Source: Marinococcus halotolerans DSM 16375 (GTDB lineage Bacteria > Bacillota > Bacilli > Bacillales > Marinococcaceae). Taken from it: a stretch of DNA of 64,000 nucleotides. Shown here in pieces: positions 7,930 to 16,423 of this stretch. The stretch is from assembly GCF_000420725.1 (NCBI RefSeq), contig NZ_ATVM01000006.1, positions 62,001-126,000 on the forward strand. Reading direction: 5' to 3'. The notes under the pieces are model-generated. The model made no database searches and was not told where the DNA came from. It saw nothing but the letters and a program-made list of their open reading frames with translations. Numbering within the stretch: position 1 is the stretch's first letter; each line of letters starts with the position of its first letter. Both the position numbers and the translations under genes were made by a program.

Positions 7930-9227
7930 CTGTTTGGACCGGCATTATACTATTTGGATTGTTTTTCTTATTCTTATTTATTGGTGTGCCAATCGCGGTA
8001 AGCATTGCAGCCGCAACATTTGCCGCTGCGCTGCTGATTTTATCGGTGGATGCATCGCTTCTTGCGGTGTCTCAGCAGCTAATTACCGGGGTGGACAGCA
8101 CCGTGCTTCTCGCTCTTGTATTCTTTATGCTTGCGGGAAGCATTATGAACAACGGAGGTATTGCTCTACGGCTGATTAACCTGGCAAAGCTGATCGGCGG
8201 GCGGATGGCCGGCTCGCTTGCTCATACAAATATTATCGGTAACACTCTGTTTGGGGCCATTTCGGGCTCGGCAATTGCCGCTGCGGCTTCGATGGGAAGA
8301 ATCATGCACCCCCAGCAGGAAAAAGAAGGCTATTCTTCTTCCTATTCTGCGGCAGTTAATATTGCTTCGGCGCCGACCGGGCTCATCATTCCGCCAAGCG
8401 GTATGCCGATTATCTATTCGCTGTTAACTGGTGGAACATCCATTGGCGCTTTGTTTATCGCCGGATACCTGCCGGGACTCCTGATGGTCGGATTGTTAAT
8501 AATTGTTGCATATATTCTTGCCAAGCGGGCGAAGTACCCCGTCGCTGATAAAACAGGAGGCGGCGAAGCGGTAAAAATTATCTGGCAGGCCGTGCCGAGT
8601 TTGTTTTTGATTGTAATCGTGATCGGCGGTATTGCCGGTGGAATATTTACAGCTACAGAAGGCGCAGCAGTAGCAGTATTCTACGCGCTTCTGCTTTGCT
8701 TAGTTTACCGCAGTCTTTCACTCTCTGATTTTCCAAAGATTTTGAAGGAGACTGTTTCCTATTCGGGCATTATCCTACTTTTGATCGGTGCGTCGACGGC
8801 CATGAGCTGGGTGCTTGCGTACGCGGAGATTCCGCAGTCGCTCACTAACGCCATGCTTTCCGTCACTAACAACACCATCATTTTATTACTTATTATGCTT
8901 TTGATTTTGTTAGTCGTTGGTACGTTTATGGATGTAGCGCCGGCCCTGCTGATTTTCACACCTATCATGTTCCCGGTGGCCACAGAGATGGGCATTCACC
9001 CGGTACACTTTGGGATGATTATGGCAATGGCACTTGCAATCGGGGTTACGACGCCTCCGATTGGAACTGTGCTGTTTATCGGCAGCAGTGTCAGTAAAGT
9101 ACCAATTGAAAAAATTATACCAAAGCTGATGATGTTTTATGTGCCGCTTGTCGCAGCACTGGTCTTAGTGGCATTCATTCCAGAAATCAGCTTGTTCCTG
9201 CCAAGGCTGTTCGGCCTGGTGGAATGA
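7920..9227 (+). CDS. TRAP transporter large permease (DctM type)
   Basis: A 435-residue polytopic membrane protein, the transport channel of the TRAP system. Family landmarks include GAISGSAIAAAASMG, the segment SAPTGLIIPPSGMPIIYS and the C-terminal VTTPPIGTVLFIGSSV. Its start overlaps dctQ, giving fixed stoichiometry. A short GC-rich inverted repeat at about 9256-9273 follows, but it lacks a good T-run. By context the system probably imports the substrate of the upstream dehydrogenase operon or a rhamnose-containing compound; this is inference. Confidence 0.92.
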   Translation: MDVAVWTGIILFGLFFLFLFIGVPIAVSIAAATFAAALLILSVDASLLAVSQQLITGVDSTVLLALVFFMLAGSIMNNGGIALRLINLAKLIGGRMAGSLAHTNIIGNTLFGAISGSAIAAAASMGRIMHPQQEKEGYSSSYSAAVNIASAPTGLIIPPSGMPIIYSLLTGGTSIGALFIAGYLPGLLMVGLLIIVAYILAKRAKYPVADKTGGGEAVKIIWQAVPSLFLIVIVIGGIAGGIFTATEGAAVAVFYALLLCLVYRSLSLSDFPKILKETVSYSGIILLLIGASTAMSWVLAYAEIPQSLTNAMLSVTNNTIILLLIMLLILLVVGTFMDVAPALLIFTPIMFPVATEMGIHPVHFGMIMAMALAIGVTTPPIGTVLFIGSSVSKVPIEKIIPKLMMFYVPLVAALVLVAFIPEISLFLPRLFGLVE

Positions 9228-9375
9228 CAGCGTGCAAAGCAGTTCTGCGTAAAGCAGGGCTGCTTTAGTAATAAAATAAGCCTTAAAATTGATACCAATA
9301 AATATATAGTGAATTTCATTTGTTTTATTTTGTTTTATGTTTGTTTTTGCCGTTATTTATGATAGGATGAATGTA

Positions 9376-9389
9376 TGAAAACGCTTAAA
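9376..9389 (+). promoter_or_regulatory. cre site before the rhamnose operon
   Basis: TGAAAACGCTTAAA matches the CcpA cre consensus and lies 22 bases upstream of the rhaEW start, inside the leader. Occupancy would block transcription, predicting carbon catabolite repression of rhamnose use. Confidence 0.7.
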
Positions 9390-9411
9390 GAAGATTAATG
9401 GAGGGTGAAAA

Positions 9412-11499
9412 ATGATTACAAACGTTAAAAAGGTGAAAAACCTCTGGAACGAGAACGAAGCATCCAGGTTTAAAACCGGCGTAGAACAGCTTCGCTATCG
9501 TTCCAACCTATTGGGACAGGATCGTTCGGTATGCAACTGGGGCGGCGGAAATGCGTCATTAAAAACCACGGAAAAAGATTTCCGGGGCCGGGATATTGAA
9601 GTAATGTGGGTAAAGGGGAGCGGTTCGGACCTTGCAACGATGGAAGAAAAACACTTTACCGCTTTGAGCATGGAAGATATCCGCCCGTTAATGGAGCGCG
9701 AAGAAATGCCGGATGAGGAGATGGTCGCCTACCTGCGTCACTGCATGATTGATCCAGGCCATCCGCGTTCATCCATTGAAACGCTTCTCCATGCTTTTCT
9801 GCCTTTTAAACACGTAGATCATACGCACCCGGATGCCATCATCAGTATTTGCTGCGCAGACAACGGCAAGGATATTGCCCGGGAAATATTCGGGGACCGT
9901 TTTGTCTGGGTGCCATACGTACGCCCGGGATTCACACTGTCCAAAATGATCGCCGAAGGCGTACAGAACAATCCGAATGCAGAAATGGTGCTGATGGAAA
10001 AGCACGGTCTGGTTACATGGGGAGAAACCTCGAAAGAAAGTTACGACCAGACGATCGAAGTAATTCAGGAAGCAGAAGACTACATTGTAAAAACGCAGGA
10101 AAGTCAACAGACTGTGTTTGGAGGCGAACATACGAAGGCGTTGCCGGAGGAAGAACGAAAAGAACTGCTTGCCGGAGTCATGCCGGTTATTCGCGGAGCA
10201 GTAAGTGACCATAAAAAAATGATCCTTTCTTACTCGGACGATGAAGCGGTGCTCGAGTTTGTGAACAGTAAAGACGCACCTGAGCTTTCCCAGGTGGGGG
10301 CTGCCTGCCCGGACCATCTCGTGCACACGAAACGAACACCTCTGTTTGTTGATTGGAAACCATCGGAAGGAAAAGACGTCCTGATTGAAAAAATAAAAAC
10401 AGGAGTAGAGACATACAAGCAGGAATACACCAAGTACTTTGAAAGAAATAAAAATGAAGGCGACACAATGTTTGAGCCGGCGCCCCGGGTGATTTTGATT
10501 CCAGGCGTGGGCATGGTCAATACCGGCAAGGACAAACGAATGGCCAACGTAAGCGGAGCGCTTTACCACCGGGCGATTGCTGTCATGAAAGGAAGCACGG
10601 CTCTTGGATCGTTCGTTTCCCTGTCGGAAAATGAATCCTATAACGTGGAGTACTGGCCGCTCGAGCTTTATAAGCTTTCACTTGCTCCGCCGGAAGCAGA
10701 GTTCTCAAGACAGGTGGCATTTATTACTGGAGGAGCCGGCGGAATCGGTTCGGCAGCCTGCCGCGAATTGCTTGGAGACGGTGCTCATGTGGTGATTGCC
10801 GATTTGAACGCTGACGGAGCTAAGGAAAAAGCGGAGGAATACACTCAGGCGTACGGAGAAGATAGAGCCTATGCTGTAGCAATGGATGTCACCTCTGAAG
10901 AAGCTGTCGCGGCTTCCTTTAAAGAAGCGGCTCTGCAGTACGGAGGCGTGGATATCATCGTGAATAACGCCGGCCTGGCTTCTTCAAGCCCGCTTGATGA
11001 AACGACGCTGAAGCAGTGGCAGCTGAATATGGATGTGCTCGGCACCGGCTACTTCCTGGTGGCCCGTGAAGCGTTCACTCAGATGAAGGCCCAGGGGACT
11101 GGTGGAAACATGGTGTTTGTCGGATCTAAAAACTCAGTATACGCCGGAAAAAATGCGGCAGCCTACAGCTCGGCAAAAGCGCTTGAAGCCCATCTTGCCC
11201 GCTGCATCGCAGCCGAAGGCGGGGAGTACGGTATCCGCGTGAACTCTGTCCTGCCGGACGCCGTGCTGCAGGGATCCAAAATCTGGTCCTCTTCGTGGAA
11301 GGAAGAACGGGCGGCGGCCTACGGTATTGATCCCGACGAGCTGGATGAGCACTACCGTAAGCGCACAACGCTTCTCGTTAATATTTATCCGGAGGATATT
11401 GCAGAAGCGATTGCTTTCTTTGCTTCAACGAAATCAGAAAAAACGACTGGGTGCATGCTGACCGTAGACGGCGGTGTACCAGCGGCCTTTACACGCTAA
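9412..11499 (+). CDS. rhaEW: bifunctional rhamnulose-1-phosphate aldolase/short-chain dehydrogenase
   Basis: A 695-residue fusion. The N-terminal half is a class II aldolase/adducin-type domain with HTHPDA at 137-142 and EKHGLVTWG near 200. It cleaves L-rhamnulose 1-phosphate to dihydroxyacetone phosphate and L-lactaldehyde. The C-terminal half is a Rossmann SDR with TGGAGGIG (439-446), NNAG (518-521) and the YSSAK active site with Tyr585 and Lys589. It is expected to act on lactaldehyde. Architecture and length match Bacillus subtilis RhaEW (YuxG). AAATG follows a GGAGGG site, and the gene begins the rhaEW-rhaI-rhaB operon. Confidence 0.95.
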   Translation: MITNVKKVKNLWNENEASRFKTGVEQLRYRSNLLGQDRSVCNWGGGNASLKTTEKDFRGRDIEVMWVKGSGSDLATMEEKHFTALSMEDIRPLMEREEMPDEEMVAYLRHCMIDPGHPRSSIETLLHAFLPFKHVDHTHPDAIISICCADNGKDIAREIFGDRFVWVPYVRPGFTLSKMIAEGVQNNPNAEMVLMEKHGLVTWGETSKESYDQTIEVIQEAEDYIVKTQESQQTVFGGEHTKALPEEERKELLAGVMPVIRGAVSDHKKMILSYSDDEAVLEFVNSKDAPELSQVGAACPDHLVHTKRTPLFVDWKPSEGKDVLIEKIKTGVETYKQEYTKYFERNKNEGDTMFEPAPRVILIPGVGMVNTGKDKRMANVSGALYHRAIAVMKGSTALGSFVSLSENESYNVEYWPLELYKLSLAPPEAEFSRQVAFITGGAGGIGSAACRELLGDGAHVVIADLNADGAKEKAEEYTQAYGEDRAYAVAMDVTSEEAVAASFKEAALQYGGVDIIVNNAGLASSSPLDETTLKQWQLNMDVLGTGYFLVAREAFTQMKAQGTGGNMVFVGSKNSVYAGKNAAAYSSAKALEAHLARCIAAEGGEYGIRVNSVLPDAVLQGSKIWSSSWKEERAAAYGIDPDELDEHYRKRTTLLVNIYPEDIAEAIAFFASTKSEKTTGCMLTVDGGVPAAFTR

Positions 11500-11518
11500 A
11501 GGAAACAAGGAGCGACCC

Positions 11519-11541
11519 GCAGGCCCCCCCGGCGGGCCTGC
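11519..11541 (+). other. GC-rich stem-loop between rhaEW and rhaI
   Basis: GCAGGCCC pairs perfectly with GGGCCTGC around a 7-base loop, 20 bases after the rhaEW stop. No T-run follows, so it is more likely an mRNA processing or 3'-end stabilising element than a terminator, allowing rhaEW and rhaI-rhaB to be expressed at different levels. Confidence 0.5.
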
Positions 11542-11619
11542 CCCTCTTGTAAAAAGAAGAGAGACAGCGGAATGGCACTGGTGCGGTCCGTTTTTGAAAT
11601 AGAGATAGGAGGATAACAC

Positions 11620-12840
11620 ATGAGTGATCGTCATTATACATTATTCGAAGAACAGCAGCAGGCAAGGGGCATTGACCTCGAAGCAGTGAAAAAGAAGCTT
11701 CAGAAGCTGCAGGTCGAAACCCCTTCCTGGGGCTTTGGAGATTCCGGCACCCGTTTTAAAGTATTCCAGCAGGAAGGCATACCCCGCGATCCTTTTGAAA
11801 AACTAGAGGACGCCGCCCAGGTGCACAAGCACACTGGTTCAAGCCCTTCAGTGGCGATTCATATTCCGTGGGATAAAGTGGATAATTACAAAGATTTGAA
11901 AGCGCACGCACAAAGTCTTGATGTAAGTATTGGAGCAGTGAACCCAAACCTGTTTCAGGATGACGATTATAAATTCGGGAGCCTGACCAATACTGATCCG
12001 TCGATCCGCCGGAAGGCGCTCGATCATCTGCTTGAATGCATTGACATCGCCCGGGAAGTAGACTCTAATGTGTTAAGCCTCTGGTTTGCCGACGGCACCA
12101 ATTATCCGGGACAGGCGGACTTTCGAAAGCGGAAAAACTGGATGCTTGAAGGGCTGAAAAGCATGTATGATGCGATGGATGATTCGATGCGCATGCTGAT
12201 TGAATACAAGTTTTTCGAACCGGGATTTTATCATACTGATTTTGCAGATTGGGGTATGGCATTTAACGCAGCCAACAAACTTGGCAGCAAAGCGGAAGTG
12301 CTGGTGGATACCGGACACCATCCGCAGGCGACTAACATTGAGCACATTGTGGCATACCTGCTCGATGAGCAGAAGCTGGGCGGTTTTCACTTTAACAGCC
12401 GCAAATATGCAGATGACGATCTTATTGTCGGTGCCCATGATCCGTATGAAGTATTCTTGATTCTTCAGCAGATTGTGCAGGCTGAGGAAGACCCGGACCC
12501 GGCAGTTCGTCAAAACGCAGAAAACATCGCGTATATGCTTGACCAGTGCCACAACCTGGAACCGAAAATTCCGGCCATGATCCGTTCAATTGAAAACGTT
12601 CAGACAATGTATGCCAAGGCGTGCCTGGTGAATTTGGAGGAGCTCAGGACCGCTCAGGAAAAACAGGATGTACTCGGGGCCGAACGCGCGATCCGGTCCG
12701 CCTTTGAAGCTGATGTTACACCGCTTCTCGAAGCGTTCCGTGAAGAAAAGGGCGCTTCGGTGAAGCCGATGGACGCTTATCACGCCAGCGGCTACGGAGA
12801 AAAAATCCTCTCCCGCGGCAAAGGTGGTGCCAGCTGGTGA
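11620..12840 (+). CDS. rhaI: L-rhamnose isomerase, RhaI type
   Basis: A 406-residue TIM-barrel enzyme converting L-rhamnose to L-rhamnulose. The segment WFADGTNYPGQ at 155-165 is characteristic of the Pseudomonas stutzeri-type RhaI isomerases rather than the E. coli RhaA sequence type. Metal-binding residues are expected at Glu195 (LIEYK) and Asp230/His233 (VDTGHH). AGGAGG lies before the ATG. It sits between the aldolase and the kinase, with its stop overlapping rhaB, giving the order of a Bacillus rhamnose operon. Confidence 0.95.
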   Translation: MSDRHYTLFEEQQQARGIDLEAVKKKLQKLQVETPSWGFGDSGTRFKVFQQEGIPRDPFEKLEDAAQVHKHTGSSPSVAIHIPWDKVDNYKDLKAHAQSLDVSIGAVNPNLFQDDDYKFGSLTNTDPSIRRKALDHLLECIDIAREVDSNVLSLWFADGTNYPGQADFRKRKNWMLEGLKSMYDAMDDSMRMLIEYKFFEPGFYHTDFADWGMAFNAANKLGSKAEVLVDTGHHPQATNIEHIVAYLLDEQKLGGFHFNSRKYADDDLIVGAHDPYEVFLILQQIVQAEEDPDPAVRQNAENIAYMLDQCHNLEPKIPAMIRSIENVQTMYAKACLVNLEELRTAQEKQDVLGAERAIRSAFEADVTPLLEAFREEKGASVKPMDAYHASGYGEKILSRGKGGASW

Positions 12841-14327
12841 GTGTACTCGCGTTCGATTTAGGGGCAGGCAGCGGAAGAGCCGTGCTTGGCTGGATCGAAG
12901 CCGGGCGTCTCGAAACCATGGATGTGCACCGTTTTAAAAATGAACCGGTACGGGTAAACGGCCGGTTTCACTGGGACATTTACCGTATTTTTCACGAGTT
13001 GAAGGAAGGCATTCGTGCGGCTTACGAAGAGCGGCAGGACATTGAAAGCATCGCCATCGACAGCTGGGCGGTCGACTTCGGCTGTGTAGGAAAAGACGGA
13101 GAGCTTCTGCGTCACCCGTACCATTACCGCGATGCTCATACAGACGGGGTGATGGAGCAGGTAACGGAGCGTATCGGTAAGGAGTTTATTTTTGAACACA
13201 CCGGCATTCAGTTTCTGCCATTTAACACTATTTATCAGCTTGAAGCGATGGTGCAGGCCAACTCCCCTGTTTTAAAGGAAACGCGGACGCTTTTAATGAT
13301 TCCTGATCTGCTGCGCTATTTTTTAACAGGAGAAATGAAGAGCGAATTTACAAATGCGACCACTACTCAGCTGTTTAACCCCCGGACGATGGACTGGGAC
13401 GAAGATCTGTTAAAGGCCATCGGAATCCCCAGGGAATGGATGGCTGATGTGGTGATGCCGGGCACACGGGTGGGAGAACTGCGTGAAGATCTGCAGCAGG
13501 AGCTGCAGGTGCCGGCAATTCCTGTGTATACAAGTGCTGAACATGACACGGGGGCAGCGGTGGCCGGGGTTCCCGCAGAATCCTCCTCTTTTGCTTATTT
13601 GAGCTGCGGTACGTGGTCGCTGATGGGCACAGAGATCGAAGAACCAAATACAACTCCAGAAGCGTTTGAATGGAATTTCACCAATGAAGGCGGCGTGGAG
13701 CGGACCTTCCGGCTGCTGAAAAACATTATGGGGCTGTGGATTTTCGAGGAGTGCCGGCGCGCCTGGCGCGGCGATGATGCTTCCCATGAAGCGCTGCTTG
13801 AACAGATGGAAGAGGCACCGGCCTTTCAGTCTTATATTGATCCGGACGACCTTCAGTTTCTGCATCCGGCAGACATGCCTGCCCAAATTCAGGAGTACTG
13901 CCGCAAGACCGGCCAGAAAATACCTGAAACCAAAGGGGAAATCGTGCGGTGCATTATGGAGAGTCTCGCCATGAAATACCGGCATGTGCTCGAGCGCACG
14001 GAGCAGCTCTCCGGCCAGTCTTTTTCCGGACTGTACATGGTGGGAGGCGGCATTAAAAACACCTACCTTTCCCAGTTTACAGCGAACGCACTGGGGCGTA
14101 ACGTGTGGGCCGGACCGAAGGAAGCGAGTGCCCTCGGTAATATTACGGTGCAGCTGACCGCGGCGGGAAAAATTAAAAACCGCCACGAGGCGCGCAAATA
14201 TATTCGCAAAGCAGTAGAAGTAAACGCCTTTTCCCCGAAAGAGCACGCTGCGTGGAATACGGAATATGAGTTGTTTTGTGAAAGGACAGGGCTTGGAAAC
14301 GGTTTATCCAAAGCAAAAAAAGCGTAA
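12837..14327 (+). CDS. rhaB: rhamnulokinase
   Basis: A 496-residue FGGY-family sugar kinase phosphorylating L-rhamnulose at O1. The N-terminal phosphate-binding loop is FDLGAGSGR (residues 5-13); SIAIDSWAVDFG and YLSCGTWSLMGTE are family landmarks. The GTG start overlaps the rhaI stop as GTGA, so translation is coupled. A terminator follows immediately. The rhamnose-to-lactaldehyde pathway is complete here except for a dedicated transporter, mutarotase and regulator, which are not recognisable nearby. Confidence 0.95.
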   Translation: MSVLAFDLGAGSGRAVLGWIEAGRLETMDVHRFKNEPVRVNGRFHWDIYRIFHELKEGIRAAYEERQDIESIAIDSWAVDFGCVGKDGELLRHPYHYRDAHTDGVMEQVTERIGKEFIFEHTGIQFLPFNTIYQLEAMVQANSPVLKETRTLLMIPDLLRYFLTGEMKSEFTNATTTQLFNPRTMDWDEDLLKAIGIPREWMADVVMPGTRVGELREDLQQELQVPAIPVYTSAEHDTGAAVAGVPAESSSFAYLSCGTWSLMGTEIEEPNTTPEAFEWNFTNEGGVERTFRLLKNIMGLWIFEECRRAWRGDDASHEALLEQMEEAPAFQSYIDPDDLQFLHPADMPAQIQEYCRKTGQKIPETKGEIVRCIMESLAMKYRHVLERTEQLSGQSFSGLYMVGGGIKNTYLSQFTANALGRNVWAGPKEASALGNITVQLTAAGKIKNRHEARKYIRKAVEVNAFSPKEHAAWNTEYELFCERTGLGNGLSKAKKA

Positions 14328-14335
14328 TGAGAAAG

Positions 14336-14366
14336 GTCTCCGGAGTTCTGGTCCGGGGACTTTTTG
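14336..14366 (+). terminator. intrinsic terminator of the rhamnose operon
   Basis: A 9-bp stem (GTCTCCGGA with TCCGGGGAC, one G.U pair, 7-base loop) is followed by TTTTTG, 8 bases after the rhaB stop. Confidence 0.88.
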
Positions 14367-14392
14367 TATAGAACAGTAAAACCGTATATACT
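14364..14392 (+). promoter_or_regulatory. sigma-A-type promoter for the isomerase gene
   Basis: TTGTAT and TATACT are separated by 17 bases, good matches to the vegetative hexamers. The -35 overlaps the end of the rhaB terminator T-run. Transcription would begin near 14399, inside the cre site. Confidence 0.65.
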
Positions 14393-14395
14393 ATA

Positions 14396-14409
14396 TGTAA
14401 ACGATTACC
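14396..14409 (+). promoter_or_regulatory. cre site overlapping a transcription start
   Basis: TGTAAACGATTACC fits the CcpA cre consensus and begins 4 bases after the -10 hexamer, so bound CcpA would block initiation. This gives the downstream isomerase gene its own catabolite control, separate from rhaEW. Confidence 0.7.
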
Positions 14410-14425
14410 AAAAGGAGATGAAGCT

Positions 14426-15175
14426 ATGAACATCGCGTTGCAGCTTTACACGCTTCGAAACGAGCTTGAAGAGGATTTTATCGGTACGCTCCAGCAGGTA
14501 AGGACCATGGGGTACAAAGCGGTGGAGCTGGCCGGCCAGAACGGCGGCTTCGGTACGGAGGAACTCGCGGGAACGATGAAAAATATTGGCCTGCAGATAG
14601 TATCAAGCCATGTGCCGTTTGAGGAGCTGCAGGATGACTTGGACGGGGTAATAGAAAAGCATCTGGCGCTTGGATGCCGCCACATTGTGTGCCCCTATCT
14701 CGATGAAGAAAAACGCTCGAGCCTGAAAGCCTATAAGCAGACGGCAAAGGAACTAAACAGGATCGGAAAAGCGTGCAGGAAGGAAGGCATCACATTTTCG
14801 TATCATAACCATGATTTTGAGCTGCTTGCGCTTGAAGGGCGCCTGCCGTTTGAAGTAATGCTTGAGGAAATGAAACCGGAGCACGTGCAGGTGGAGCTTG
14901 ATACATACTGGGTACAGAAGGCAGGGGAAGATCCTTTTGTCTGGATGGAGCGGCTCAGGGACCGGCTTTCACTTGTGCATATTAAAGATATGACTGCAGA
15001 CGGCGAGGAATTTTTTGCTGAGCTAGGCGAAGGAAAAATGGATATTGAAGCTATTATGAAAGAAGCAGAGGAATCCGGGGCTTCCTGGCAGATCGTGGAG
15101 CAGGACGCTTCGCGGCGGAAACCGCTGGAAAGCGTACGTATAAGCATGGATTATATTCAGAATACATTTGTTTAA
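14426..15175 (+). CDS. sugar phosphate isomerase/epimerase-like TIM-barrel protein
   Basis: A 249-residue xylose-isomerase-like TIM barrel. Typical elements are the N-terminal ALQLYTLRNEL, the segment YHNHDFE with candidate metal ligands, ELDTYW, LVHIKDM and the C-terminal IVEQD. It resembles the many small sugar isomerase/epimerase proteins found beside Gfo/Idh/MocA dehydrogenases. It has its own promoter and cre directly after the rhamnose operon, so it probably takes part in the same carbohydrate catabolon. Its substrate is unknown. Confidence 0.82.
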   Translation: MNIALQLYTLRNELEEDFIGTLQQVRTMGYKAVELAGQNGGFGTEELAGTMKNIGLQIVSSHVPFEELQDDLDGVIEKHLALGCRHIVCPYLDEEKRSSLKAYKQTAKELNRIGKACRKEGITFSYHNHDFELLALEGRLPFEVMLEEMKPEHVQVELDTYWVQKAGEDPFVWMERLRDRLSLVHIKDMTADGEEFFAELGEGKMDIEAIMKEAEESGASWQIVEQDASRRKPLESVRISMDYIQNTFV

Positions 15176-15220
15176 AGAAACGGCAGCCGAGGTAGAGAAC
15201 TATCAAGGAGGACGATAATT

Positions 15221-15793
15221 ATGCCATCCGCATTTGATATTTCAGATAAAACAGGCCAGGGTCTGGCCGTAGACGATTTTGTTGAACGCATGCGCCCCAC
15301 GTACCGGGAGAAAATGGAGCCCTGGCAGGCTGCTTTTTCCTGGAAGCATCACCCGGAGGATAAGCTGCTCGCCCTGCAGTCGCGGGATGACCTGCACTGC
15401 GCTATTCTCGCCTCCGACTGGTGCGGGGACGTGCACCGGAACTTTCCGGTAATTGTGGAAGTGATGCGAAAAGCCGGCGTCCCGGTGGAAGTGTTTATTC
15501 AGGAGGAACATCCGGATTTTATCGATCAATTCCGGACCCTCGGAGGCACATCGGTGCCAAAAGTGGTCGTTTCTGACGAACATGGAAAGGTTTATTTCAG
15601 CTGGGGGCCGAGGCCCGCCTTTATCCAGGAGCCGATGAAGCATTTTAAAAGCCTTGGCCTGACAGAAAATGATGAAACGTACGCAGATGAACGCTCAGCA
15701 GCATACGAAAGTATTTTTTCGAGATACGGTGACGACGCCGATTATCAAAAGCTGGTCGTATACGAACTCACTAATCTGCTCGAGCAGTGCTGA
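15221..15793 (+). CDS. thioredoxin-fold protein with a single-Cys WCGD motif
   Basis: A 190-residue cytoplasmic protein of the Thioredoxin_9-like group. The active-site position reads SDWCGDVHRN with one cysteine (Cys68) instead of CxxC, followed by the cis-proline segment GTSVPKVVV. With one cysteine it may act in monothiol exchange or simply bind a partner; a classical disulfide reductase is unlikely. No terminator separates it from the isomerase gene 45 bases upstream, so read-through is possible. It converges on an OsmC gene, which also suggests thiol homeostasis. Confidence 0.75.
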   Translation: MPSAFDISDKTGQGLAVDDFVERMRPTYREKMEPWQAAFSWKHHPEDKLLALQSRDDLHCAILASDWCGDVHRNFPVIVEVMRKAGVPVEVFIQEEHPDFIDQFRTLGGTSVPKVVVSDEHGKVYFSWGPRPAFIQEPMKHFKSLGLTENDETYADERSAAYESIFSRYGDDADYQKLVVYELTNLLEQC

Positions 15794-15804
15794 CGATCCT
15801 CATA

Positions 15805-15838
15805 AAAAAGCCCGTGCCTTTTCAGGTACGGGCTTTTT
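15805..15838. terminator. bidirectional terminator containing the OsmC stop codon
   Basis: AAAAAGCCCGTGCC pairs with GGTACGGGCTTTTT, giving T-runs on both strands. It serves the thioredoxin-fold gene and the convergent OsmC gene, whose stop codon (15822-15824) lies in the hairpin loop. Confidence 0.9.
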
Positions 15839-16283
15839 CTGCGCGGCCGAGCGTTGGTTCGAGCGTAAGCTCCACGTTTCCCTGGATGGCCCGGGAAATC
15901 ATACAGGCTGTTTCCGCTTTTTCAATCAGCTTCTGCGCTTTTTCCATCTGTTTGTCGGAAGCGTCGGTTTCGAGGGTGATCACCGGGCGATGGATGATTT
16001 CTTTATACGTGAACACGCCGTTTGTGACATCCACGAGGCCTTCACTCGTATGCGCCATAGAGGCTACGGGAAGCTCTGCTCGTTCAAGCATGGCACCGAG
16101 CGTGATGATATAGCACGTGGCTGCAGCGCCCAGGAGCATTTCATCAGGGTTTGTGCCAATCCCCGGCCCGTCCATTTCCCTGGGAATAGAAATATCCGTT
16201 TTCAGCTGGCCGGCATCAATGGAGCCGACGGCATTGCGGCCGCCGGGCCAATCCGCCGTTAAATGGAATTGTTCGATAGCCAT
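15822..16283 (-). CDS. OsmC/Ohr-family peroxiredoxin-like protein
   Basis: A 153-residue member of the OsmC/Ohr superfamily, thiol-dependent enzymes that reduce organic hydroperoxides. The two conserved cysteines are present: Cys57 in GAAATCYII and Cys127 in AETACMISRA. NPDEMLLGAAATC is the family signature. The sequence looks closer to the SACOL1771-type subgroup than to classical Ohr. GAAGGGA precedes the ATG. It is a single-gene unit convergent with the thioredoxin-fold gene. Confidence 0.88.
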   Translation of the reverse strand: MAIEQFHLTADWPGGRNAVGSIDAGQLKTDISIPREMDGPGIGTNPDEMLLGAAATCYIITLGAMLERAELPVASMAHTSEGLVDVTNGVFTYKEIIHRPVITLETDASDKQMEKAQKLIEKAETACMISRAIQGNVELTLEPTLGRAEKART

Positions 16284-16423
16284 AACTTATCCCTTCTTTA
16301 TAAAAAGTCTTTCCCTGAGGATAAAAAATAAAAAAAGGAAAAGCAAAAAAATTGCCTGCAGCAGGTTTCAAATAAAAGGAAAAGGTCTATGGAAGAGTAT
16401 GCGATAAAACGGGAGGCTTACAC

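Noticed and set aside
13410-14246. Long minus-strand open frame opposite rhaB
   Set aside because: It overlaps a clear FGGY kinase, has no plausible domain and is explained by codon bias in the real gene.
15669-16262. Plus-strand frame spanning the OsmC gene
   Set aside because: It crosses a bidirectional terminator and is antisense to a well-supported OsmC protein.
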